Below the pieces are notes generated by a model. That model was not told where the DNA came from. It saw only the letters and a program-made list of their open reading frames with translations, and did not search any database. From Sinomicrobium soli (GTDB taxonomy: Bacteria > Bacteroidota > Bacteroidia > Flavobacteriales > Flavobacteriaceae), in contig NZ_QLNV01000013.1 of assembly GCF_003285545.1 (NCBI RefSeq), positions 1 through 64,000 on the forward strand: 64,000 bases of DNA, written 5' to 3'. Numbering within the stretch: position 1 is the stretch's first letter; every line of letters starts with the position of its first letter. Positions 1 to 6,485 of this stretch are shown here, piece after piece. The translations under genes were made by a program, and so were the position numbers.

Positions 1-193
1 AATGGTGCCGATGGGCCGATGGGGGAATGTGCCGATGGGCCGATGGGAGAATGTGCCAATGTGCCAATGGGAGAATGTGCCAATGTGCCAATGAGGGAAT
101 GTGTCAATGTGCCGATGGGGGAATGTGCCGATGGGCCGATGGGGGAATGTGCCGATGGGCCGATGGGGGAATGTGCCGATGGGCCGATGGGGG
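1..193. repeat. 24-bp minisatellite, 8 tandem copies
   Basis: Eight head-to-tail copies of a unit close to AATGTGCCGATGGGCCGATGGGGG can be read. The first copy has one extra G; the copies at 50-121 carry CCAAT in place of CCGAT. Copies 122-193 are identical to each other. Each unit contains two GCCRATG-like sub-repeats. Because 24 is a multiple of three, a frame stays open through the array (MGECADGP-like octapeptides, positions 19-240), but this follows from the period and is not evidence of a gene. The array may extend beyond the left edge of the window. Confidence 0.95.
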
Positions 194-234
194 AATGCGG
201 GGGTTGTACGACGACCCTGGGGTGGCCGGGTGTT

Positions 235-270
235 TTGTAAAACAAAAAACCACGCCGGAAAGCGTGGTTT
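235..270 (-). terminator. Intrinsic terminator after rng
   Basis: An 8-bp stem, AACCACGC (248-255) pairing with GCGTGGTT (262-269), is followed on the minus strand by a T-rich run reading GGTTTTTTGTTTTAC. It lies just beyond the rng stop codon at 275, so it should end the rng transcript. Confidence 0.8.
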
Positions 271-274
271 CTTA

Positions 275-1819
275 TTACGATAAAAGTGTTCCCTTTTTAT
301 CTTTAAATCGGTATTCGAGGTACGTGTAAGCATCTCTTGGTAAAATCTTTACCCATTTTTTATATTCCAGGAACCACCTGGAACGGATGGATGGAAATCC
401 TTTGGTTAAATAAGCTGCAATAAACGGGTGTGTATTGAGTACAATTCCGTTGTTGTAGCTTTTACTCTGCATAATTCTTTCAAGATCGGCAGCAATCTTG
501 TTAATAATAACAATAGGGGCTTCAACTTCCCCGGTTCCGTTGGGGTTGTCTTCCCTGGTCTTGATATTCATTTCCGGTCTCACTCTCTGCCTGGTGATTT
601 GTATGAGGCCGAATTTACTGGGCGGGAGTATCTTGTGCTTTGCCCTGTCTTCCTTCATCTCCTCCCGGAGATGGTCGTACAGTTTCCTGCGATTTTCCTG
701 CCTGGTCATATCTATGAAGTCTATGACTATAATACCTCCCATATCGCGCAACCGCAGTTGCCTCGCTATTTCGGTAGCCGCAATGAGGTTTACCTCCAAT
801 GCGGTCTCTTCCTGGGATTTGGCTTTGTTGGAACGGTTTCCACTGTTTACATCTATCACATGCAGTGCTTCTGTGTGTTCTATCACCAGGTAAGCACCTC
901 TGCTCATGGATACCGTTTTTCCGAAAGAAGTTTTTATTTGTCTTTCCACCCCGTATTTTTCGAATACAGGTATACGGGATTCATACAATTTTACAATGGA
1001 TTCTTTCTCCGGTGCAATTTCATGCACATAATCCTTAATCTGATAATAAAGCGTTTCGTCATCTACGTGGATCCCGGTGAATTCATCGCTGAAGACATCC
1101 CTTAAAATGGATGCCGCACGATTCATTTCACTCAGAACCTTGGACGGATGAGGCGCTTTATAGATTTTTTTACACATGGCTATCCACCTGCTGTACAGGT
1201 TGTGTAAATCTTTGTCCAGTTCTGCGACTTTTTTGCCTTCTGCTACGGTACGAACTATAACACCGAACCCTTTGGGCCTGATGCTCTGAACAAGCCTTTT
1301 CAACCGGTCTTTTTCCTCCTTGCTTTCAATTTTCTGCGAAATCGAGATACGATCGGAGAACGGGACCAGTACCAGGTACCTTCCCGCTATGGAAAGTTCC
1401 GAACTGATCCTCGGACCCTTGGTTGAAATGGGCTCCTTTACAATTTGTACCAATATAGACTGGTTAGCTTTGAGTACATTCAATATACTGCCGTCCTTGT
1501 CTATATCTTCTTCAAATGGGAAGTCTTTTAAAGAAAAGTCTTTTAATTTACCTGTGCTTACACGTTTTATGAATTTCAATAAAGAAGGCAATTTGGGGCC
1601 GAGATCGTGATAATGCAAAAAAGCATCTTTCTCATATCCCACATTTACAAAGGCAGCATTCAAGCCGGAAACAGGCTTGCGGATCTTCGCCAGCATAATA
1701 TCGCCAACGGCAAAATCACTGCTGTCCGCCTCTTTATGTAATTCGATTAGTTTTCCATCCTTTAACAAGGCAAAATCAACGTCAGAGGAACCAGACCGTA
1801 CGATAAGTTCCTTATTCAC
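275..1819 (-). CDS. rng: Ribonuclease G/E family endoribonuclease
   Basis: The product is a 514-residue RNase E/G catalytic protein, the length usual for flavobacterial RNase G. The family makes single-strand endonucleolytic cuts in rRNA precursors and mRNA. The N-terminal S1-like region contains GLNAAFVNVGYEKDAFLHYHDLG, and the DNase I-like catalytic part contains HVIDVNSGNR and GGIIVIDFIDM, whose Asp residues are the family's Mg2+ ligands. No long RNase E scaffold tail is present. I chose the GTG start at 1819 because VNKELIVRSG matches the conserved family N-terminus; an in-frame ATG at 1885 would add 22 unconserved residues. It lies downstream of the small basic peptide gene and hup on the same strand. 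Confidence 0.93.
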   Translation of the reverse strand: MNKELIVRSGSSDVDFALLKDGKLIELHKEADSSDFAVGDIMLAKIRKPVSGLNAAFVNVGYEKDAFLHYHDLGPKLPSLLKFIKRVSTGKLKDFSLKDFPFEEDIDKDGSILNVLKANQSILVQIVKEPISTKGPRISSELSIAGRYLVLVPFSDRISISQKIESKEEKDRLKRLVQSIRPKGFGVIVRTVAEGKKVAELDKDLHNLYSRWIAMCKKIYKAPHPSKVLSEMNRAASILRDVFSDEFTGIHVDDETLYYQIKDYVHEIAPEKESIVKLYESRIPVFEKYGVERQIKTSFGKTVSMSRGAYLVIEHTEALHVIDVNSGNRSNKAKSQEETALEVNLIAATEIARQLRLRDMGGIIVIDFIDMTRQENRRKLYDHLREEMKEDRAKHKILPPSKFGLIQITRQRVRPEMNIKTREDNPNGTGEVEAPIVIINKIAADLERIMQSKSYNNGIVLNTHPFIAAYLTKGFPSIRSRWFLEYKKWVKILPRDAYTYLEYRFKDKKGTLLS

Positions 1820-1900
1820 TCCGAATGATTTTATATCCGTCTGCTCTTGTCCGGTAAGACACCGACAGACGAAAGGATTAAACAATAATCTTCACAGGTC

Positions 1901-1917
1901 TCCCGCTTCTGGCGGGA
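1901..1917. repeat. Small inverted repeat (TCCCGC/GCGGGA)
   Basis: TCCCGC and GCGGGA are separated by TTCTG in the gap between rng and the small basic gene. It could be a small interspersed hairpin or an mRNA processing site. There is no T-run, so it is unlikely to be a terminator by itself. Confidence 0.5.
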
Positions 1918-1987
1918 TGATAAACCCGGCGAAACTTTTCCCCGGAGGGAACAGTTTCATTTTCAATGAACGTTTTTGTGTTTTATA

Positions 1988-2024
1988 AAACGAAAAACGG
2001 CAGAGACACACCTCTCAGTGTGTC
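1988..2024 (-). terminator. Probable terminator after the small basic peptide gene
   Basis: GACACAC (2005-2011) pairs with GTGTGTC (2018-2024) across a 6-nt loop. On the minus strand the hairpin is followed by CTCTGCCGTTTTTCGTTTTAT. It begins 7 nt past the stop of the 30-residue gene. It may separate that gene, and hup above it, from rng. Confidence 0.55.
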
Positions 2025-2030
2025 CCTACT

Positions 2031-2123
2031 TTATTTTTTCTTTTTATGTCGGTTAGCTCTCGCTCTTTTCTTGCGCTTATGCGTAGCTACCTTATGTCTT
2101 TTTCTTTTTTTACCACTCGGCAT
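2031..2123 (-). CDS. 30-residue very basic peptide, probable ribosome-associated protein
   Basis: This short frame reads MPSGKKRKRHKVATHKRKKR followed by ARANRHKKKK and a stop. About two thirds of the residues are Lys, Arg or His. From memory, peptides with this MPSGKKRKRHK start are strongly conserved in Bacteroidota next to rng and an HU gene. The composition resembles the small rRNA-binding peptides of ribosomes (THX/bS22-like), so a structural role in the ribosome is likely; that is inference. Standard gene callers often miss it because of its length. It lies between rng and hup on the same strand. Confidence 0.75.
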   Translation of the reverse strand: MPSGKKRKRHKVATHKRKKRARANRHKKKK

Positions 2124-2148
2124 AGTCTGTAAGAATTAGATTAATATT

Positions 2149-2439
2149 TTACTTTACTTTTACATTCGATTTTACACCCTCAACAAAAACTTTTGCAGGC
2201 TTGAATGCAGGAATATTGTGGGCAGGTATCTTGATGGTCGTATTCTTTGAAATATTACGCCCTGTTTTTTCTGCGCGGGTTTTAATGATAAAACTCCCGA
2301 ACCCTCTCAGATACACATTGTCTCCACTCTCCAGTGAGTTTTTCACCTCCTCCATAAAAGATTCTACTGTGGCCTGCACATCTCCTTTTTCCATGCCAAG
2401 CTTTTCCGAAATCCTGGCTACGATGTCTGCTTTCGTCAT
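2149..2439 (-). CDS. hup: HU/IHF-family DNA-binding protein
   Basis: The product is a 96-residue histone-like nucleoid protein that binds and bends DNA as a dimer. It starts MTKADIVARISEKLGM, typical of HU. The beta-arm region is recognisable from GFGSFIIKTRAEKTGRN to the IPAHNIPAFKPAK motif, which carries the conserved Pro that intercalates into DNA. I chose the ATG at 2439; the upstream ATG at 2481 would add a 14-residue extension unlike the family. It is transcribed divergently from mutY. The -7 promoter element at 2479-2486 is 40 nt upstream of this start, which supports the choice. Confidence 0.93.
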   Translation of the reverse strand: MTKADIVARISEKLGMEKGDVQATVESFMEEVKNSLESGDNVYLRGFGSFIIKTRAEKTGRNISKNTTIKIPAHNIPAFKPAKVFVEGVKSNVKVK

Positions 2440-2478
2440 TTTTATATTTGTTTTATTAACTGTATTATTTAGGGGATG

Positions 2479-2486
2479 CAAATATA
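2479..2486 (-). promoter_or_regulatory. Candidate -7 promoter element for hup
   Basis: On the minus strand this reads TATATTTG, an exact match to the Bacteroidota -7 consensus TAnnTTTG. It would give a short leader before the ATG at 2439. No good -33 TTTG was found at the usual spacing; a TTG (2502-2500) lies only 13 nt away. Confidence 0.5.
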
Positions 2487-2797
2487 TAAATTAATTACTC
2501 AATTTTTAAACCCTAATTAATTAAAATTCAATAGCGTCCAAAATGTTTTCCTACAACAGGTCAAAGCAATTGATTTTATCTGCCTTTTTCAGGTGCTTTT
2601 AATAAGTAGCGGAAATTATATAAATAACAGCCCGGGACTACCGTATCCGGGGGTGTAGGCTTCGGCATTACCAACTGAATGAAAAACAACACATTAAAGC
2701 ACAGTCATAAGTCGCAATTTCCCGAAGCCTTCCATCATCATCCCGATTAAAATGTTACTGATTGCCATTTAACCATAGGAAAACGGTCCAAACTTTA

Positions 2798-2805
2798 TAC
2801 TTTTG
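2798..2805 (+). promoter_or_regulatory. Candidate -7 promoter element for mutY
   Basis: TACTTTTG matches TAnnTTTG exactly and lies 38 nt before the mutY ATG. No -33 TTTG is visible 17-23 nt upstream, so the call rests on the -7 element alone. Confidence 0.4.
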
Positions 2806-2843
2806 ATCCACGAACCCTGTAAACGGACCCGGTATTTAAGAAC

Positions 2844-3878
2844 ATGAATTTTTCAAAGACAATTACAGACTGGTATCGCACATATAAGAGAGATCTGCCC
2901 TGGCGTAAAACCACAGACCCCTATTGTATCTGGTTGTCGGAGATCATGCTACAGCAAACCCGGGTAGAGCAGGGGCTGCCTTATTACCTGAAGTTTACGG
3001 CTGCTTATCCCACCGTTTTCGACCTGGCGGCGGCTCCGGAAGACGAAGTGCTCAAGCTTTGGCAGGGCCTGGGATACTATTCCAGGGCCAGGAACCTTCA
3101 TCACACCGCGCGTTATGTGGCAGAAGAACTGGGCGGGAGGTTTCCTTCTTCCTATAAGGAACTACTGAAACTCAAAGGCATAGGCGACTACACCGCCAGC
3201 GCCATTGCCTCCATTTCCTTTAACGAGGCGGCAGCCGTGGTAGACGGCAATGTGTACCGTGTGCTGTCCAGGTATTTCGGGGTCGCCATCCCGGTCAATG
3301 CTTCCGAAGGTGTAAAATACTTCAAGGAACTCGCCGGCGAGCTTATAGACCGGCAGGACCCTGCCACCTTTAACCAGGCCATCATGGAGTTCGGGGCCAT
3401 ACAGTGCAGCCCCAGGGCCCCCAAATGTCACGAATGCCCTTTAAACGACGGATGTGTGGCATTAAGGGACGACAAGGTACAACAGCTGCCCGTAAAGATC
3501 AGGAAGAACAGCATAAGGCACCGGTACTTTCACTATCTCGTCATAGAACATGACGAATACACCGTACTTCAACAGCGGAAACACAAGGACATCTGGCAAC
3601 ATCTCTATGAATTTCCGCTTATCGAGGCAGACGGTCCCCTGGACAAAAGCGATATTGAACATCACAAGGAATTCCGGAAACTCGTCGGCGACAGCCCGTT
3701 CCGGCTCGAACAATACGGAGAAACAGTCATACACAAACTGTCGCACCAGCATATCCATGCCTCCTTCTGGGTTGTATATCCCGGTGATCCCGTAAACGGC
3801 ACCGTCAGAAAATCGGAGGTCGGCGCCTACCCGGTACCCGTTTTAATCGCTAACTTTGTACGCGAGTATGAATTTTGA
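2844..3878 (+). CDS. mutY: A/G-specific adenine DNA glycosylase MutY
   Basis: This 344-residue base-excision repair enzyme removes adenine mispaired with 8-oxoguanine. The catalytic Glu33 sits in SEIMLQQTRVEQ. The helix-hairpin-helix reads LKGIGDYTASAIASI and is followed by VVDGNV with catalytic Asp134. The 4Fe-4S cluster ligands are Cys188, Cys195, Cys198 and Cys204 (C-x6-C-x2-C-x5-C). Residues from about 225 form the NUDIX-like domain that recognises 8-oxoG. The length is normal for the family. It is followed 61 nt later by ssb on the same strand, a common flavobacterial arrangement. Confidence 0.96.
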   Translation: MNFSKTITDWYRTYKRDLPWRKTTDPYCIWLSEIMLQQTRVEQGLPYYLKFTAAYPTVFDLAAAPEDEVLKLWQGLGYYSRARNLHHTARYVAEELGGRFPSSYKELLKLKGIGDYTASAIASISFNEAAAVVDGNVYRVLSRYFGVAIPVNASEGVKYFKELAGELIDRQDPATFNQAIMEFGAIQCSPRAPKCHECPLNDGCVALRDDKVQQLPVKIRKNSIRHRYFHYLVIEHDEYTVLQQRKHKDIWQHLYEFPLIEADGPLDKSDIEHHKEFRKLVGDSPFRLEQYGETVIHKLSHQHIHASFWVVYPGDPVNGTVRKSEVGAYPVPVLIANFVREYEF

Positions 3879-3909
3879 TCCCCGACGGGGAATACAGCTA
3901 TTTTTTTAG

Positions 3910-3917
3910 TATATTTG
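3910..3917 (+). promoter_or_regulatory. Candidate -7 promoter element for ssb
   Basis: TATATTTG matches the consensus TAnnTTTG and lies 22 nt upstream of the ssb ATG, between the end of mutY and ssb. No convincing -33 element was found. Confidence 0.45.
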
Positions 3918-3939
3918 AGTAATTGGAATTACAACTGTT

Positions 3940-4401
3940 ATGAACGGAACACTGAACAAAGTAATGCTGATCGGGCATTTGGGGGATGATGTGAAAATGC
4001 ATTATTTTGAAGGAGGCAACTCACTCGGGCGCTTCCCGCTGGCCACTAATGAGACCTATGTAAACAGGCAGACGGGAGAGCGGGTCACCAATACCGAATG
4101 GCACAATATTGTAGTTCGGAACAAGGCCGCCGAAATATGCGAGAAATACCTCAGTAAGGGAGACAAGATCTATGTGGAAGGCAGAATAAAGACCAGGCAA
4201 TGGCAGGGAGAAGACGGTAACACCCGCTATTCTACGGAAATACAGGCTACCGATTTCACCTTTCTCTCCACTAAAAAGGAAAGCGGGGACGATAATTATT
4301 CCCCGGCAAGCTCTTCTGCGTCGGCAGGAAACCGCCCTGTTGAGAACCGTCCCGAACCGTCACAGGATAACAACGGGGACGATGACGATTTACCGTTTTA
4401 A
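3940..4401 (+). CDS. ssb: Single-stranded DNA-binding protein
   Basis: The 153-residue protein coats single-stranded DNA in replication, repair and recombination. The OB fold covers about residues 1-110, from MNGTLNKVMLIGHLGDDVKM through NTEWHNIVVRNKAAEICEKY to YVEGRIKTRQWQ. A low-complexity acidic linker follows and ends in DDDDLPF, the conserved acidic tip that recruits partner proteins. The length and ending are standard. It sits between mutY and gldE on the same strand. Confidence 0.96.
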   Translation: MNGTLNKVMLIGHLGDDVKMHYFEGGNSLGRFPLATNETYVNRQTGERVTNTEWHNIVVRNKAAEICEKYLSKGDKIYVEGRIKTRQWQGEDGNTRYSTEIQATDFTFLSTKKESGDDNYSPASSSASAGNRPVENRPEPSQDNNGDDDDLPF

Positions 4402-4524
4402 TCCCCCCGGACGGGATTAAATTTCCCGTGCCCGGCCCCGGAACGGGGCGGGACATGTTTATTTGAATACCTCGAAGGCTTACTCCGGGGTAATCAATTT
4501 TAAGTTTAACCAAATTAACAGCGA

Positions 4525-5877
4525 TTGGACCCTGAACCCTCGAGTTTTATCGCCTTGCTGTCAGGTACGGAAGGCATTACCATTTTTAAATTCATCATCC
4601 TTGTCGTTTTGCTGTGCTGTTCTGCCCTGATCTCGGGAGCGGAAGTAGCTTTCTTTTCCCTTACCCAAACCGATATCAATGAAGAGATCGCCTCAAAGAG
4701 CAACAGGGGGACCCTCATCGTAAAACTCATGCAAAAGCCGAAAAGGCTGCTGGCGACCATACTGGTGGCCAACAATTTTATAAATATCGCTATCGTATTG
4801 CTGTTCAGTTCTCTCGGGCAATCGTTCTTCGGAGGTATGGAACAAACCATCTTCGGCATTGTGGAACTGCGCTTTATACTGGAGGTAGTGGTAGCCACCG
4901 CCCTTATCCTTCTTTTCGGAGAGATCCTCCCGAAAATCTACGCCAGCCGCAACCGGGTCAGGTTTGTCCACCTGATGGCTTATCCGCTGACCGTACTGGA
5001 CAGGGTACTGCTCCCCTTCAGCATTCCCATGAAAGCCTCCACGGCTTTCCTGCAGCACAAGCTCGGCAGGCAGAAGACCAACCTCTCCGTAGACCAGCTT
5101 TCCCATGCCCTCGAACTTACCTCCGAATCAGACACTACCCGGGAAGAACAGAAAATACTACAGGGCATAGTCTCTTTCGGAAACACCGACACCAAGCAGG
5201 TCATGTGCCCCCGTATCGATATTTTTGCCCTCAGTGAAGATCTGAAGTTCCAGGAGGTTATCCGCGAGATCGTCAAAAACGGCTATTCGCGCATCCCGGT
5301 GTACAAAGACCATGTAGACAATATTACGGGCGTACTTTACGTCAAGGACCTCCTGCCCCATATCGACAAAAAGACCTTTGCCTGGGCCCGCTTAAAAAGG
5401 GAAGCCTATTTCGTTCCGGAAAACAAGAAACTCGACGACCTGCTCAAGGAATTCCAGGACATGAAAATGCACCTGGCCATTGTGGTAGACGAATACGGGG
5501 GAACTTCCGGGCTGGTGACCCTCGAGGACATCATAGAAGAGATCGTAGGCGATATCAGCGATGAGTTTGACGACGAAGACCTCATTTTTTCCAAACTGGA
5601 CGAAAACAATTACGTCTTTGAAGGCAAAACAAGCCTGAAGGATTTTTACCGGGTACTCCGCCTGGAAAACGACGAGGCGCTTTTCGAGGAGAAAAAGGGA
5701 GAATCGGAGACCATTGCCGGTCTTGTTCTCGAGATCGCGGGTAAATTTCCCCGGATCAGGGAGAAAATAAACTTCCATCATTTTACGTTTGTCATAGAAG
5801 CGCTGGACGAAAAGCGTATCAAACAGATAAAAGTAACCATAGGGAAGCCCCGGGAGACAGAAAAAACTTCGCAATGA
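4525..5877 (+). CDS. gldE: Gliding motility-associated protein GldE (DUF21/CBS/CorC family)
   Basis: This is a 450-residue inner-membrane protein of the CNNM/CorC family. The N-terminal DUF21 membrane domain has hydrophobic segments around residues 20-45, 70-90 and 110-130, with the family signature SALISGAEVAFFSL. Two CBS domains follow around 200-325 (RIDIFALSED; VDEYGGTSGLVTLEDIIEEIVG) and then a C-terminal transporter-associated (CorC/HlyC) domain. The first codon is TTG, since no in-frame ATG lies upstream before a stop; LDPEPSS fits the family N-terminus. It overlaps gldD by 4 nt (ATGA), indicating translational coupling. In flavobacteria GldE supports GldD in gliding and type IX secretion. 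Confidence 0.9.
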   Translation: MDPEPSSFIALLSGTEGITIFKFIILVVLLCCSALISGAEVAFFSLTQTDINEEIASKSNRGTLIVKLMQKPKRLLATILVANNFINIAIVLLFSSLGQSFFGGMEQTIFGIVELRFILEVVVATALILLFGEILPKIYASRNRVRFVHLMAYPLTVLDRVLLPFSIPMKASTAFLQHKLGRQKTNLSVDQLSHALELTSESDTTREEQKILQGIVSFGNTDTKQVMCPRIDIFALSEDLKFQEVIREIVKNGYSRIPVYKDHVDNITGVLYVKDLLPHIDKKTFAWARLKREAYFVPENKKLDDLLKEFQDMKMHLAIVVDEYGGTSGLVTLEDIIEEIVGDISDEFDDEDLIFSKLDENNYVFEGKTSLKDFYRVLRLENDEALFEEKKGESETIAGLVLEIAGKFPRIREKINFHHFTFVIEALDEKRIKQIKVTIGKPRETEKTSQ

Positions 5878-6485
5878 AAATAACGCGACAACGCATTGCA
5901 TTCGCATTACCCGTTATTTTGCTGTTCCTGTTTACGGCATGTCATCACGACCCGGTGCCCAAACCCAGGGCCGTATTGCGGCTGGAATATCCGGAACCCT
6001 CCTACGAGGCCACCTCGCCCCCCCACTGTCCTTTCCGGTTTGAAAAAAACAGTATCGCACAGATCGGGGACAAAGGGCATTGCCGGCTCGATATCGGGTA
6101 TCCCGAAATGAAAGCAACCATCTTTCTCACGTATATGCCCGTGGAAAACAACCTGAAGGAACTGATGACAGACGCCGAAAAACTGACCTTCGACCACGTG
6201 GTCAAGGCAGATGAAATTGGCGTGGGCGGACAGTTCGAGAACGCGGAGAGCAGGGTATACGGCCGTTTATACGAGGTTGCCGGCAACGCCGCTTCACAGG
6301 TACAATTTTACGTTACCGACAGCACCTCACATTTTCTCACAGGCTCCCTGTACTTCTATTCCAGGCCCAATTACGACTCCATCCTTCCGGCAGCGAAATA
6401 CCTGGGCAGGGACATCCGGAGGCTTATGGAGAGTCTGCGATGGGAGAACAACGATATATCCCGCCCCGGGACCGTATCCGACTAA
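5874..6485 (+). CDS. gldD: Gliding motility lipoprotein GldD
   Basis: A 203-residue lipoprotein required for gliding in flavobacteria. The signal peptide is followed by the lipobox LFTAC, with Cys23 as the predicted lipidated residue. The mature part begins HHDPVPKPRAVLRLEYP and contains CPFRFEKNS, a pattern typical of GldD. It overlaps gldE by 4 nt. Its stop codon also overlaps by 4 nt (6482-6485) the stop of the convergent DUF5107 gene, so no terminator can fit between the two genes. Confidence 0.92.
   Translation: MKITRQRIAFALPVILLFLFTACHHDPVPKPRAVLRLEYPEPSYEATSPPHCPFRFEKNSIAQIGDKGHCRLDIGYPEMKATIFLTYMPVENNLKELMTDAEKLTFDHVVKADEIGVGGQFENAESRVYGRLYEVAGNAASQVQFYVTDSTSHFLTGSLYFYSRPNYDSILPAAKYLGRDIRRLMESLRWENNDISRPGTVSD

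Larger units (their letters stand above)
2440..2843. other. Divergent intergenic region between hup and mutY
   Basis: This 404-bp gap holds the promoters of both neighbours. It also contains a hairpin (CCCGG...CCGGG, about 2631-2651) and a 9-bp perfect inverted repeat, AGGCTTCGG (2657-2665) with CCGAAGCCT (2722-2730). I see no coding frame worth naming. Confidence 0.6.

Noticed and set aside
1-193. CRISPR array
   Set aside because: Repeats are directly adjacent with no unique spacers, and no cas genes are present.
19-240. Repeat-encoded frame (MGECADGP octapeptides)
   Set aside because: The frame is open only because the 24-bp period is a multiple of three. Other frames are open too, and there is no start context or homologous family.
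1820-1885. N-terminal extension of ribonuclease G to an ATG at 1885
   Set aside because: The extra 22 residues do not fit the conserved RNase G N-terminus, which begins at the GTG at 1819.
4435-4449. Terminator after ssb (GCCCCGGAACGGGGC)
   Set aside because: The stem is good but is not followed by a T-run, so it was not listed as a terminator. It may still slow transcription between ssb and gldE.
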